Shown piece by piece: positions 7,549 to 15,550 of a stretch of DNA of 33,158 bases; position 1 is the first letter of the stretch; each line of letters opens with the position of its first letter. A program made the translations under genes and the position numbers. Where the stretch lies: contig JAMJFQ010000004.1 in assembly GCA_023544605.1 (NCBI GenBank), positions 1-33,158 of the forward strand, read 5' to 3'. Below the pieces are notes generated by a model. That model saw only the letters and a list, made by a program, of their open reading frames with translations. It did not search any database and had not been told where the DNA came from. This stretch comes from ANME-2 cluster archaeon. Lineage in GTDB: Archaea; Halobacteriota; Methanosarcinia; Methanosarcinales; Methanocomedenaceae.

Positions 7549-8361
7549 ATGACAAAATTTGATCATATAGATGAGAAACAGATAACAAGAGCGATAGTCA
7601 GCGGATTTACTAAGGAATTTATGGAAATAATCGAGTCTGATGTAGTGATAGTGGGCGGCGGCCCCAGTGGTCTGGTGGCTGCAAAAGAACTGGCATCTGC
7701 CGGAAAGAACGTAGTGATATTTGAAGCGAACAATTACCTGGGCGGGGGTTTCTGGATAGGTGGGTACTTGATGAATAAACTGACAGTACGGGCACCTGGC
7801 CAAACTGTGCTCGACGAGATAGGTGTGCCCTATGAGGAAGTTGAACCGGGCCTGTTCATGGCAAACGGCCCCCATGCCTGCTCTAAACTGGTGGCGGCTG
7901 CTTGTGATGCCGGTGCAAAAATAATTAATATGACCAAAGTGGACGATGTTGTCATGCGTGAAGGTCGTGTGGCAGGAGTTGTCATAAACTGGACACCAGT
8001 GGGTGCACTTCCCAGGGCTATTACCTGTGTGGACCCGGTAGCAGTGGAATCCAAATTGGTCATCGATGCCACAGGGCATGATGCAATTGTGGTAAATTGT
8101 CTGGTGGAGAGAGGATTAGTGGATGTGAAAGGCTTTGGTGGTATGTGGGTAAGCCGCAGCGAGGATGCACTGGTGGAACATACCGGCGAAGTATATCCGG
8201 GATTGCTTGCCACTGGGATGGCAGTGGCGACTGTACACGGCCTGCCCAGGATGGGGCCTACGTTTGGTGGAATGCTGATATCAGGAAAGCGAGTAGCTGA
8301 ACAAGCACTCATGCAATTAGAATCTGGTATGTTCGATATTGAACCTTTGGTGCAGGTTTAA
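7549..8361 (+). CDS. thi4: Thiazole synthase Thi4 family (ADP-thiazole synthase)
   Basis: This 270-residue Thi4-family flavin-fold protein makes the thiazole moiety of thiamine from NAD, glycine and sulfur. It has an N-terminal dinucleotide motif GGGPSG (36-41), FEANNYLGGGFW (58-69) and DATGHDA in the C-terminal half. The residue before VDP is Cys160 (AITCVDP). In yeast this cysteine donates its own sulfur in a single-turnover reaction, whereas Methanocaldococcus Thi4 has His there and uses free sulfide. The sequence therefore predicts a cysteine-donor type or a dual mode. The ATG at 7549 is chosen because AGGTGA lies just before it; the frame remains open upstream to a TTG at 7498, but that codon lies inside the operator palindrome. 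Confidence 0.92.
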   Translation: MTKFDHIDEKQITRAIVSGFTKEFMEIIESDVVIVGGGPSGLVAAKELASAGKNVVIFEANNYLGGGFWIGGYLMNKLTVRAPGQTVLDEIGVPYEEVEPGLFMANGPHACSKLVAAACDAGAKIINMTKVDDVVMREGRVAGVVINWTPVGALPRAITCVDPVAVESKLVIDATGHDAIVVNCLVERGLVDVKGFGGMWVSRSEDALVEHTGEVYPGLLATGMAVATVHGLPRMGPTFGGMLISGKRVAEQALMQLESGMFDIEPLVQV

Positions 8362-8375
8362 CTGAGTTAGGCGTG

Positions 8376-8408
8376 ATAGGTTTTTGCCCTTTAGAGGGCA
8401 AAACCTAT
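8376..8408 (+). terminator. Hairpin after thi4
   Basis: ATAGGTTTTTGCCCT pairs with AGGGCAAAACCTAT across a short loop, with one bulged T. A T-rich stretch follows about 30 bases later, near 8438. It is placed to end the alba/thi4-side transcripts before fpo. Confidence 0.55.
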
Positions 8409-8456
8409 AAACATATAATATATTTCATTTTCAACATTTTTTTTATTTAGTTTCTA

Positions 8457-8478
8457 AGACACCTGTCTTGTAAACAAG
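8457..8478. promoter_or_regulatory. Two overlapping dyads upstream of fpoA
   Basis: AGACA-CC-TGTCT (8457-8468) and CTTGT-AA-ACAAG (8467-8478) are consecutive 5-bp-arm dyads that share two bases. They lie about 75 bases before the predicted fpo TATA element and 125 before the fpoA ATG, a possible activator site. The rest of 8409-8601 is A/T-rich leader. Confidence 0.35.
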
Positions 8479-8552
8479 TGGTTTGCTTGCGATATCAGGC
8501 ACACTTTGGTATTATTTAGCCATAATGCTATCGAAAATGATTTCATAACATT

Positions 8553-8559
8553 TTTATAC
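8553..8559 (+). promoter_or_regulatory. TATA box of the fpo operon
   Basis: TTTATAC lies 43-49 bases before the fpoA ATG. It predicts a leader of about 20 bases carrying the GGTGATGAT ribosome site. Confidence 0.45.
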
Positions 8560-8601
8560 ATAGAATATAACTCAACTTTGATAGGACATTTAGGTGATGA
8601 T

Positions 8602-8997
8602 ATGGAGATTATTGATACTTTTATACCTGTAGCTATCTTTCTACTATTTGGTCTAGCAATACCTTTGGTAATAATGTTTTTAGTAAAGCAATTATCACCA
8701 AGAAGCAAATCGCCAGTTAAGTTCACAACTTATGAAAGCGGTTCTGTACCAACCGGCAGTTCAAAAATAATGTTCAATGTCGAATATTATGCATATGCAA
8801 TTCTTTTTGTGCTGTTCGATGTTGAATTGTTATTCCTTTACCCATGGGTTACTGTATATGTGAATGATGTAGTGTTGAATAACGTGGAGAATTTCACTAC
8901 AAGCTTTAGCGTCTTTGCAATGGCATTGTTCATGGTTGTCGTGCTATTGGGACTGCTTTATGAATGGAAGAAGGGGGTTTTGCAATGGGTGAAATAG
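8602..8997 (+). CDS. fpoA: F420H2 dehydrogenase subunit FpoA (NuoA-like)
   Basis: This 131-residue membrane subunit is homologous to NuoA/ND3. Three hydrophobic spans lie near residues 6-29, 62-85 and 99-120. The loop between the first two carries KFTTYESGSVPTG, the counterpart of the YECG loop of complex I, with Ser in place of Cys. It sits at the quinone/methanophenazine-side junction of the complex. The ATG at 8602 follows a GGTGATGAT ribosome site; an in-frame extension to 8506 has no such site. It is the first gene of the thirteen-gene fpo operon, and its 3' end overlaps fpoB by 13 bases. Confidence 0.93.
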   Translation: MEIIDTFIPVAIFLLFGLAIPLVIMFLVKQLSPRSKSPVKFTTYESGSVPTGSSKIMFNVEYYAYAILFVLFDVELLFLYPWVTVYVNDVVLNNVENFTTSFSVFAMALFMVVVLLGLLYEWKKGVLQWVK

Positions 8998-9527
8998 AGA
9001 TGGAGATTCCACCAAATGTGTCGTTTACCACCACAAGTGCGATACATGACTTCATTAAGGATTCACCGTTGCAGAAACTGATTAACTGGGGCCGTAAAAA
9101 CTCTTTGTGGTTCATGACGCACCCGATGGGTTGCTGTGGAATTGAACAAATATGCGTAGGTGTAGCTCATTATGATACTGACAGGTTCGGTATCATCCCG
9201 AGGTGTTCCCCGAGACAGGCTGACGTAATGATGATCAGCGGTTATGTTACTAAAAAATATCTACCTGCTCTTCAGAGGGTATGGGATCAGATGGTAGAAC
9301 CTAAATGGATATTAATGATGGGTGAATGTGCAATATCCGGCGGCCCATGGTGGGAATCATATAGTACTGTTATTAATCTGGATGAAATATTCCCGGTGGA
9401 CATCTATATTCCTGGCTGTCCGCCAAGACCCGAAGCCCTTTTAGAGGGTTTTATTGAACTTCAGAAAAAAATAGTGGCTCAGCAAGATAGGACTGTAATA
9501 CCAAATCCTGCAGATGGGGTGGTGTAG
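8985..9527 (+). CDS. fpoB: F420H2 dehydrogenase subunit FpoB (NuoB-like, N2 cluster)
   Basis: This 180-residue soluble connecting subunit is the equivalent of NuoB. It holds the [4Fe-4S] cluster that passes electrons to methanophenazine. The ligands are visible as Cys50-Cys51 (MGCCGIEQ), Cys115 (GECAISGG) and Cys145 (GCPPRPEA). The start at 8985 is preceded by AAGGGGGTTTTGCA. An earlier in-frame ATG at 8964 lies deep inside fpoA and has no ribosome site. Overlap with fpoA indicates translational coupling. Confidence 0.95.
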   Translation: MGEIEMEIPPNVSFTTTSAIHDFIKDSPLQKLINWGRKNSLWFMTHPMGCCGIEQICVGVAHYDTDRFGIIPRCSPRQADVMMISGYVTKKYLPALQRVWDQMVEPKWILMMGECAISGGPWWESYSTVINLDEIFPVDIYIPGCPPRPEALLEGFIELQKKIVAQQDRTVIPNPADGVV

Positions 9528-9530
9528 AAC

Positions 9531-10049
9531 ATGACAGATGAACAAGCGGCTAAAGAAATGTTAGATGATATCAAGAAGATCATTGAACCATCAAAAACCG
9601 ATAAAACTATTATGGTGGAACTGTCAAAAACTTTTGAAAATGCAGTTTTTGATGTTGCTGTTCCTTCTCCGAACCGGGCAGTAGCCAGAGTTGACCCGGG
9701 TAAGGTAAAACCAATCATGCAGTTTTTACTTGATAATGGTTTTGACCATCTTTCCTGTATATCAGGTGTAGATTATCCGCCTGACAGGATGGATGTAGTA
9801 TATCATGTTACATCATATTCAGGGCCTTTGGTCATAACATTGAAAGCCTCGATACCAAGAGATGATCCGAATATTGACTCAATATGTGATATTTACTGGA
9901 ATGCAAATTGGTATGAACGGGAAACGTATGAACTTTATGGGATCAAATTTAATGATTGTCCTTATTTGAAGGTGCTATTATTAGTAGAAGAAATGGAAGG
10001 AGAATGGCCATTGCGTAAAGACTACGCAGGATATCCCAATCCAACATAG
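9531..10049 (+). CDS. fpoC: F420H2 dehydrogenase subunit FpoC (NuoC-like)
   Basis: This 172-residue hydrophilic subunit is homologous to the 30-kDa complex I subunit NuoC. The family signature appears as WYERETYELYGIKFNDCP followed by the PLRKDY block near the C-terminus. The first 35 residues are charged and helical and vary in the family. It binds FpoD in the connecting arm and has no cofactor. The ATG comes three bases after the fpoB stop, with GGGGTGGTG as ribosome site. Length matches single NuoC rather than the fused NuoCD form. Confidence 0.93.
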   Translation: MTDEQAAKEMLDDIKKIIEPSKTDKTIMVELSKTFENAVFDVAVPSPNRAVARVDPGKVKPIMQFLLDNGFDHLSCISGVDYPPDRMDVVYHVTSYSGPLVITLKASIPRDDPNIDSICDIYWNANWYERETYELYGIKFNDCPYLKVLLLVEEMEGEWPLRKDYAGYPNPT

Positions 10050-10059
10050 GTGATGAATA

Positions 10060-11190
10060 ATGACGCATGAAGCAACTCAAATCACTTCCCCACCCAAATC
10101 CTCTGAGATCCTCCTGCATCTCGGACCACAACATCCGCTGCAGCCAGGTCCTTTTTTGCTTGACCTGAAGATAGAGGGTGAGACCATACGGGAAGCCGAA
10201 CTCAAGATAGGTTATATCCATAAAGGTATGGAAAAGGTGTTTGAAGACAGAACGTATATTCAGATACTTCCACTGACCGACAGGATTTGTTACCTTGCCT
10301 CCAATTCCAACAATGATGTTTACTGCCGGGGTATTGAAGAATTACTTGGTATAGAACCTACAGAACGTGCTAAATATCTACGGGTATTAACTAATGAACT
10401 TTGCAGGATCCAGAGCCATCTGTTAGGAATAGGTGAATATACTACGGATGTGGGCTTTTTGACCATGTTCATCTATATGGTAAGGGAGCGAGAAGGGGTA
10501 GTGTCCTTGCTTGAAGCTATTACAGGTTCAAGATTGAACCATAATTATGCACGGTTTGGCGGAGTAGCACATGACCTGCCACCAGGATATAAGGAGATGG
10601 CCCTTAAAACCTTAGGTGAGCTGAAGAAGCTGGTCAAATCCCATGATGAGATGCTGTCCAGTGATTCAATTTATCTTAGAAGGACCAAAGGTGTTGGAGT
10701 ATTAACTACCAAAGTAGCCAGTGAACTAGGTGTTGCAGGACCTCCTTTAAGAGCTTCAGGTGTTAACTATGATTTAAGGCGGATCGAGCCATATCTGGTA
10801 TATGATGAACTTGATTTTAATGTGATCACCCAAACAGATGGTGATGTATTCTCACGGGTCAAAGTACGACTACTGGAGATCCTTGAGAGTATCTATATTA
10901 TTGAACAGTGTCTGGACCAGATGCCTTCTGGTCCATATAAGCAGGATGTAATGCCTTATATTACACGGCCCAAACCGGGAGAGGTGTATTCCCGTATTGA
11001 AGATCCAAGGGGAGAGATGGGAATGTACATTATCTCTGATGGTTCCGATAAACCATATCGATTCAGAATTCGGGGTCCTGCATTTGCGACAGCACAGGCA
11101 CTTCCGCCATTATTGATAGGAACATACGTAGCAGATGTGGCTGCCATAGCAGCGAGTATGGATTCATGTACCAGTGAGGTAGATAGGTAG
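10060..11190 (+). CDS. fpoD: F420H2 dehydrogenase subunit FpoD (NuoD-like)
   Basis: This 376-residue subunit is homologous to the 49-kDa complex I subunit NuoD and to NiFe-hydrogenase large subunits. It carries no Ni-binding cysteines. LGPQHPLQPGPF (21-32) aligns with the quinone-pocket histidine loop, and DRICYLASNSNND with the tyrosine loop, here expected to face methanophenazine. The C-terminus ends with the IAASMDSCTSEVDR block typical of the family. GGTGATG precedes the ATG. The gene follows fpoC after ten bases. Confidence 0.95.
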   Translation: MTHEATQITSPPKSSEILLHLGPQHPLQPGPFLLDLKIEGETIREAELKIGYIHKGMEKVFEDRTYIQILPLTDRICYLASNSNNDVYCRGIEELLGIEPTERAKYLRVLTNELCRIQSHLLGIGEYTTDVGFLTMFIYMVREREGVVSLLEAITGSRLNHNYARFGGVAHDLPPGYKEMALKTLGELKKLVKSHDEMLSSDSIYLRRTKGVGVLTTKVASELGVAGPPLRASGVNYDLRRIEPYLVYDELDFNVITQTDGDVFSRVKVRLLEILESIYIIEQCLDQMPSGPYKQDVMPYITRPKPGEVYSRIEDPRGEMGMYIISDGSDKPYRFRIRGPAFATAQALPPLLIGTYVADVAAIAASMDSCTSEVDR

Positions 11191-11203
11191 GAGGTGTAAT
11201 ATT

Positions 11204-12256
11204 ATGGGACTATTTATCACAATTATGGATTATCTTGTAATTTTCTTTTCTACGTGGGAATTTGCGCCCTGGGTAAGGGGTATACTTGGTGGACTTGTGA
11301 TTGGAGCAGTGTTCGGCGGAGCTCTTGTAATGGTTTATCTTGAGCGCAAGTTCCTTGGAGATATACAATCAAGGATCGGTCCCAACCGTGTTGGTGGTCG
11401 ATTTGGGGTACTGCAGTTAATTGCAGATGCCATCAAATTGTTTACCAAAGAAGATATTATACCTGCGAAGGCTGATAAATGGTTATTCATAGGGGCACCA
11501 ATTGTTGCACTCACGTCTGGTTTTTTAATGGTGGCAGTCATTCCCTTTGATCTCCTTATGATCAAGGGGAGCGAATATGCTGTAGCAGTATCTCGAATGG
11601 ATATCAGTATCCTGTATCTTGAAGCTGTGTCTGGATTATCCATTTTTGCAATATTTATGGCAGGATGGGGTTCAGGAAGTAAATATTCATTGCTTGCGGG
11701 TTTCAGGAACGTAGCAAAGATGATCGGTTACGAAGTTCCGCTAGGTATTGCAATTATCAGTGTTGCAGTGATGGCACATTCATTGGATATCGTAGAAATA
11801 GTGAAAGCTCAGTCAACTTGGTGGTTCATCATTGCGCAGCCATTGGGTTTTGTGGTATTTTTCATTGCTCTATTGGCTGATGTGGGACGTATACCCTTTG
11901 ACCAGACTGAAGCAGAAGAAGAATTGATTGCAGGATGGGCTACGGAATATAGCGGAATGAGATGGGGGCTGGCATTCTTTGCTGAATATCTCCATGCAGT
12001 TGTGGGCTCCTTTATCATAACGTTGATATTCTTAGGTGGATGGAATGGTCTCCCGCTTATCGGTAACCTGTACATACCAGGAATCTTTTGGTTAATCGCC
12101 AAGACAATAATGGTGATAATGCTCTTTATATGGGTACGAGGTGCTCTGCCGAGGTATAGGATAGATCAGGTAATCGATATTGGCTGGAAGGTATTGATCC
12201 CGCTTGCATTGCTGAACCTTGTGTGGTCAACTATTATAGGATTAATGTGGGCATAG
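11204..12256 (+). CDS. fpoH: F420H2 dehydrogenase subunit FpoH (NuoH-like)
   Basis: This 350-residue protein of eight or nine membrane spans is homologous to NuoH/ND1, which couples the electron-carrier site to the proton-pumping arm. The signatures ERKFLGDIQSRIGPNRVGG (46-64) and FDQTEAEEELIAGWATEYSG are intact, including the acidic cluster of the proton-entry channel. A strong AGGAGGTG ribosome site precedes the ATG. Its length agrees with Methanosarcina homologues. Confidence 0.95.
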   Translation: MGLFITIMDYLVIFFSTWEFAPWVRGILGGLVIGAVFGGALVMVYLERKFLGDIQSRIGPNRVGGRFGVLQLIADAIKLFTKEDIIPAKADKWLFIGAPIVALTSGFLMVAVIPFDLLMIKGSEYAVAVSRMDISILYLEAVSGLSIFAIFMAGWGSGSKYSLLAGFRNVAKMIGYEVPLGIAIISVAVMAHSLDIVEIVKAQSTWWFIIAQPLGFVVFFIALLADVGRIPFDQTEAEEELIAGWATEYSGMRWGLAFFAEYLHAVVGSFIITLIFLGGWNGLPLIGNLYIPGIFWLIAKTIMVIMLFIWVRGALPRYRIDQVIDIGWKVLIPLALLNLVWSTIIGLMWA

Positions 12257-12270
12257 GGAGGGGAAAAGAA

Positions 12271-12666
12271 ATGGTATTGAAAAATTTATATTTAACTATT
12301 CGAAACGTATATACAAAATCTGTTACGAGACTTTATCCTGAAGAAATAATGGAACTGCCAGATGCTTTCAGGGGGCAGCAACATCTTGACAAGGATAAAT
12401 GTGTGGGTTGCGGCATCTGTTCCCAGATGTGTCCTAATGATGTCATTGAGATAGTAAAAAGCGGAAAATGGTATCCACAATTTGATAACGGGCATTGTAT
12501 GTTTTGCGGATTGTGTATTGACTACTGTCCAAATGGGGCACTGTCTATGACAAAACACTTTGAATTGGCGTGTTGGACCCGGGAAGAAACAATCTATAGC
12601 CCTGATCAACTCGCGGCTCTTAATAAAGCTGAGCTTGAAGGCAGGACAGGGGGGTATACGAAATGA
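12271..12666 (+). CDS. fpoI: F420H2 dehydrogenase subunit FpoI (ferredoxin-like, 2x[4Fe-4S])
   Basis: This 131-residue NuoI-type iron-sulfur subunit has two classic cluster motifs: Cys44, 47, 50 and 54 (CVGCGICSQMCP), and Cys76, 79, 82 and 86 (CMFCGLCIDYCP). It passes electrons from the F420H2-oxidising FpoF to FpoB. FpoF itself is not encoded nearby, as in Methanosarcina. The start is taken at 12271 behind GGGAGGGG; the frame is open further upstream into fpoH but without a ribosome site. Its stop overlaps the fpoJ1 start. Confidence 0.95.
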   Translation: MVLKNLYLTIRNVYTKSVTRLYPEEIMELPDAFRGQQHLDKDKCVGCGICSQMCPNDVIEIVKSGKWYPQFDNGHCMFCGLCIDYCPNGALSMTKHFELACWTREETIYSPDQLAALNKAELEGRTGGYTK

Positions 12667-12920
12667 TAGATCTTCAAATTATACCTTTTGCGATTATATC
12701 AATAATCATGATAGGTTCGTCCATCATGGTGATTAAATCAAAGGAAGTTGTGCACAGTGCTTTTCATTGTGTTATAGCTATGATGAGTGCGGCCGGGTTC
12801 TATGTACTGCTTAGTGCCCAGTTCGTGGCTGTAGTGCAGATACTGGTTTATGTGGGAGCAATCGGTGTGATGATCCTATTTGCAGTGATGCTCACTACCA
12901 GAGAACAGGAGGTGGATTGA
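12663..12920 (+). CDS. fpoJ1: F420H2 dehydrogenase subunit FpoJ, N-terminal part
   Basis: This 85-residue, three-span protein corresponds to the first part of NuoJ/ND6. VQILVYVGAIGVMILFAVML (58-77) is the ND6 signature around the third helix, with the flexible pi-bulge region. NuoJ is one chain in bacteria. Here, as in Methanosarcina, it is encoded by two consecutive genes. The ATG overlaps the fpoI stop by four bases. The second part begins two bases beyond this stop. Confidence 0.9.
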   Translation: MIDLQIIPFAIISIIMIGSSIMVIKSKEVVHSAFHCVIAMMSAAGFYVLLSAQFVAVVQILVYVGAIGVMILFAVMLTTREQEVD

Positions 12921-12922
12921 TA

Positions 12923-13213
12923 ATGGAACAATTATCAGGCAAGGTGGGAAATATGATTAACCTGGCGACTGCACTTCTGTTAGTAGCAGCATTTGTGATG
13001 GCAATATTGAGTGCATCTGCATCCAATTCATGGGGTGAAGTAGAGGATATAACGTTTACCGTATGGGAAGATGGCTCAAAGGATACAAGTGCGATTGAAC
13101 ATGTAGGAGGACTTTTGTTCACTAAATATGTGATTCCATTTGAGGTCCTTTCACTGGTCCTGTTAGCGGCACTGTTAGGGAGTCTTTACATGGCCAAAAA
13201 GGAGGAGGAGTAA
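12923..13213 (+). CDS. fpoJ2: F420H2 dehydrogenase subunit FpoJ, C-terminal part
   Basis: This 96-residue protein has two hydrophobic spans, at residues 11-30 and 70-89, separated by a charged loop. It fits the last two helices of NuoJ/ND6 (GGLLFTKYVIPFEVLSLVLL). The ATG at 12923 follows the AGGAGGTGG site; a TTG at 12917 lies within that site and is less likely. The stop shares one base with the fpoK start. Having its own ribosome site and start argues for a real separate polypeptide rather than a frameshift. Confidence 0.88.
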   Translation: MEQLSGKVGNMINLATALLLVAAFVMAILSASASNSWGEVEDITFTVWEDGSKDTSAIEHVGGLLFTKYVIPFEVLSLVLLAALLGSLYMAKKEEE

Positions 13214-13515
13214 TGTTACCGGTCAGTTATTATCTAATTGTTTCTGCAATAGTGTTTTGCATTGGCATCTATGGTGTGATGACTCTGCGATCAGGAATCA
13301 TGATCATGATGTGTGTAGAACTGATGCTCAATGCTGCAAACATCAATCTGATAGCATTTGCATCACATTTCAACCAGGTAAACGGTCATGTTTTCGTGCT
13401 GTTCAGCATTGCGCTGGCAGCGGCTGAAGCAGCTATAGGATTTGCTATCTTGATGAGTATCTTTCGATCTAAGGAGAACGTCAATATTGACAACATCAAC
13501 ATCTTGAGGTGGTAA
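13213..13515 (+). CDS. fpoK: F420H2 dehydrogenase subunit FpoK (NuoK-like)
   Basis: This 100-residue, three-span subunit is homologous to NuoK/ND4L. The two membrane glutamates of the proton path are present as Glu36 (CVELMLN) and Glu72 (AAAEAAIG). Length equals bacterial NuoK. The ribosome site AAGGAGGAGG lies in the end of fpoJ2, and the two genes overlap by one base. fpoL follows after three bases. Confidence 0.95.
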   Translation: MLPVSYYLIVSAIVFCIGIYGVMTLRSGIMIMMCVELMLNAANINLIAFASHFNQVNGHVFVLFSIALAAAEAAIGFAILMSIFRSKENVNIDNINILRW

Positions 13516-13518
13516 ATT

Positions 13519-15549
13519 ATGGATTTTGGCACTCTGGCATTCCTTATACCAACACTTCCGGTCATAGCTTTTGTACTCACGCTGGCCTTTGGCAATAAAC
13601 TGCAATCACGCGCTGGATATATTTCAATAGTGGCAATTGCCTTGTCCTTCTTAATATCTGTGCTGATATTTTTACAGATATATCCTCACGGAACAGTTGA
13701 GCAGTCAGCCCATTGGTTCAGTGTGCTAAATGTGGGAATTTTCATTGACCCACTGGCTATTGTAATGCTGTTGATGGTCACATTCGTGAGTTTGCTCATT
13801 CACATATATGCCCTGGGTTATATGTCACATGATCCCGGTAAGACCAGGTATTTTGCTGAAACGGCACTTTTCACAGCTGCTATGCTGGGAGTAATTCTGG
13901 CAGACAATATCCTCCAGTTCTTTATTGCTTGGGAACTGGTAGGTCTGTGTTCGTATCTCCTCATCGGGTTCTGGTTCCGGAAACCTTCGGCTGCTGCCGC
14001 AGCCAAAAAGGCATTCCTGACTACCCGTGTGGGTGATGTACTATTCCTGGCAGGTATTGTGATATTATATTTCAACATGTACACGCACGTACTTCCCGAA
14101 GTTGGTGGTCACGGGACTGTGTACCTGCTTCAGTTCAAGACAATATTTGAACATTTAACGCTTATACCAACAGACCAGCTAACTATCATCACATTGTTGT
14201 TCTTTGGTGGTGCTGTGGGCAAGAGCGGACAGTTCCCGCTCCATGTCTGGTTACCGGATGCTATGGAAGGTCCAACAACTGTTTCGGCTTTGATCCATGC
14301 AGCTACAATGGTAACAGCTGGTGTGTATCTGGTTGCCAGGACGTTTCCCATGTTCATTGCAGCACCTGAATCACTTATCATTGTTGCATTGATCGGCGGA
14401 TTTACTGCCCTGTTCGCATCCACTATGGGATTGGTAATGAACGATATCAAACGGGTGCTGGCATTTTCCACCATCAGCCAATTAGGATATATGATGATGG
14501 GACTGGGTGTCGGTGCAATAATCGGTGCCGAAGCAGTAGGTTTCGCCATGTTCCACCTTATCAACCATGCCTTTTTCAAGGCATGTTTGTTCCTGTGTGC
14601 TGGTAGTGTGATACATGCTGTTGGGACCAATGACCTGCGTGAGATGGGTGGTCTGTTCGGTAAAATGAAGATCACAGCTACGACCATGTTGTTCTCTTCA
14701 CTCGCATTGGCCGGTATAGGTATTCCGGTAAGTATCGGAGCCATAAAGCTTGGTACCAGTGGTTTTGTCAGTAAAGATGCAATCATCTTAGAGGGCGCAT
14801 ACTCATACTTACACTTCGGTGGAGCTTACGGCTCACTGATATTCTTCTTTGGTGTAGCTGCTGCGTTGTTGACATCTATTTATACTTTCAGATTATGGTT
14901 CATGGCTTTTACAGGAAAGCCTCGCCAGGAAAGACATGCACATGAATCACCATTAAGCATGACAGTACCTTTAATGATACTGGCAGTGTTGGCTCTGGTA
15001 TTTGGTGCTCTTACCTTCTCACCATTCATTCATTATCTTGAAACGACCTATGAGAATGAATTCTTTGAAGAGATAGATCCGAATGGTTATATCCACGGAC
15101 TAGCCGAGAGGGGTGGATATCATATTCCTGAAGAACCGATAGTACATCTGGACCTTGCACACGATACACTAATCATGATGCTGCCGGTTATTGCGGGATT
15201 ACTTGGGTTCATAATATCCTGGGCCATCTACCACAAGCGTTTATTCAGTGTGGCATCGATAGGAAATATGCGAAATCCCTTATTCAGGATCCTTGCCAAG
15301 AGATATTACCAGCACGAGATATTCATTGAGCTGATATCCCTGAAGTTCACGTATGGTGTACTTGCCCTTACAGGTGAGTTCATTGACCGTAAGATTGTGG
15401 ATGGTATCATTGACGGTATCAGTTCATTTATTATTGGAGGAGCAGAAGTCTTGAAAAAGATACAAACAGGCGTGGTGCAAAACTATGCTACTGCAACGGT
15501 TTTAGGGGTCGCTCTGATAGCTTTGGTCCTATCGTGGGGGGTGATTTGA
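13519..15549 (+). CDS. fpoL: F420H2 dehydrogenase subunit FpoL (NuoL-like antiporter subunit)
   Basis: This 676-residue polytopic subunit is homologous to NuoL/ND5, the distal proton-pumping module. Key charged residues lie in membrane segments: Glu139 in FFIAWELVGLCSYLL, and the lysine of AVGKSGQFPLHVWLPDAMEG. The C-terminal segment (about 540-676) supplies the long lateral helix that lies along the membrane arm. No frameshift interrupts it. GAGGTGG precedes the ATG, and fpoM starts one base after the stop. Confidence 0.96.
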   Translation: MDFGTLAFLIPTLPVIAFVLTLAFGNKLQSRAGYISIVAIALSFLISVLIFLQIYPHGTVEQSAHWFSVLNVGIFIDPLAIVMLLMVTFVSLLIHIYALGYMSHDPGKTRYFAETALFTAAMLGVILADNILQFFIAWELVGLCSYLLIGFWFRKPSAAAAAKKAFLTTRVGDVLFLAGIVILYFNMYTHVLPEVGGHGTVYLLQFKTIFEHLTLIPTDQLTIITLLFFGGAVGKSGQFPLHVWLPDAMEGPTTVSALIHAATMVTAGVYLVARTFPMFIAAPESLIIVALIGGFTALFASTMGLVMNDIKRVLAFSTISQLGYMMMGLGVGAIIGAEAVGFAMFHLINHAFFKACLFLCAGSVIHAVGTNDLREMGGLFGKMKITATTMLFSSLALAGIGIPVSIGAIKLGTSGFVSKDAIILEGAYSYLHFGGAYGSLIFFFGVAAALLTSIYTFRLWFMAFTGKPRQERHAHESPLSMTVPLMILAVLALVFGALTFSPFIHYLETTYENEFFEEIDPNGYIHGLAERGGYHIPEEPIVHLDLAHDTLIMMLPVIAGLLGFIISWAIYHKRLFSVASIGNMRNPLFRILAKRYYQHEIFIELISLKFTYGVLALTGEFIDRKIVDGIIDGISSFIIGGAEVLKKIQTGVVQNYATATVLGVALIALVLSWGVI

Positions 15550-15550
15550 G

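Noticed and set aside
12663..13213. fpoJ as a single gene broken by a frameshift
   Set aside because: Each half has its own ribosome site and start. The two-gene form is the normal arrangement in Methanosarcina-type operons.
14130..14786. 218-codon minus-strand frame inside fpoL
   Set aside because: It lies fully opposite a conserved membrane subunit. Its Pro/Ala/Ile-rich composition is what reversed membrane-protein codons give.
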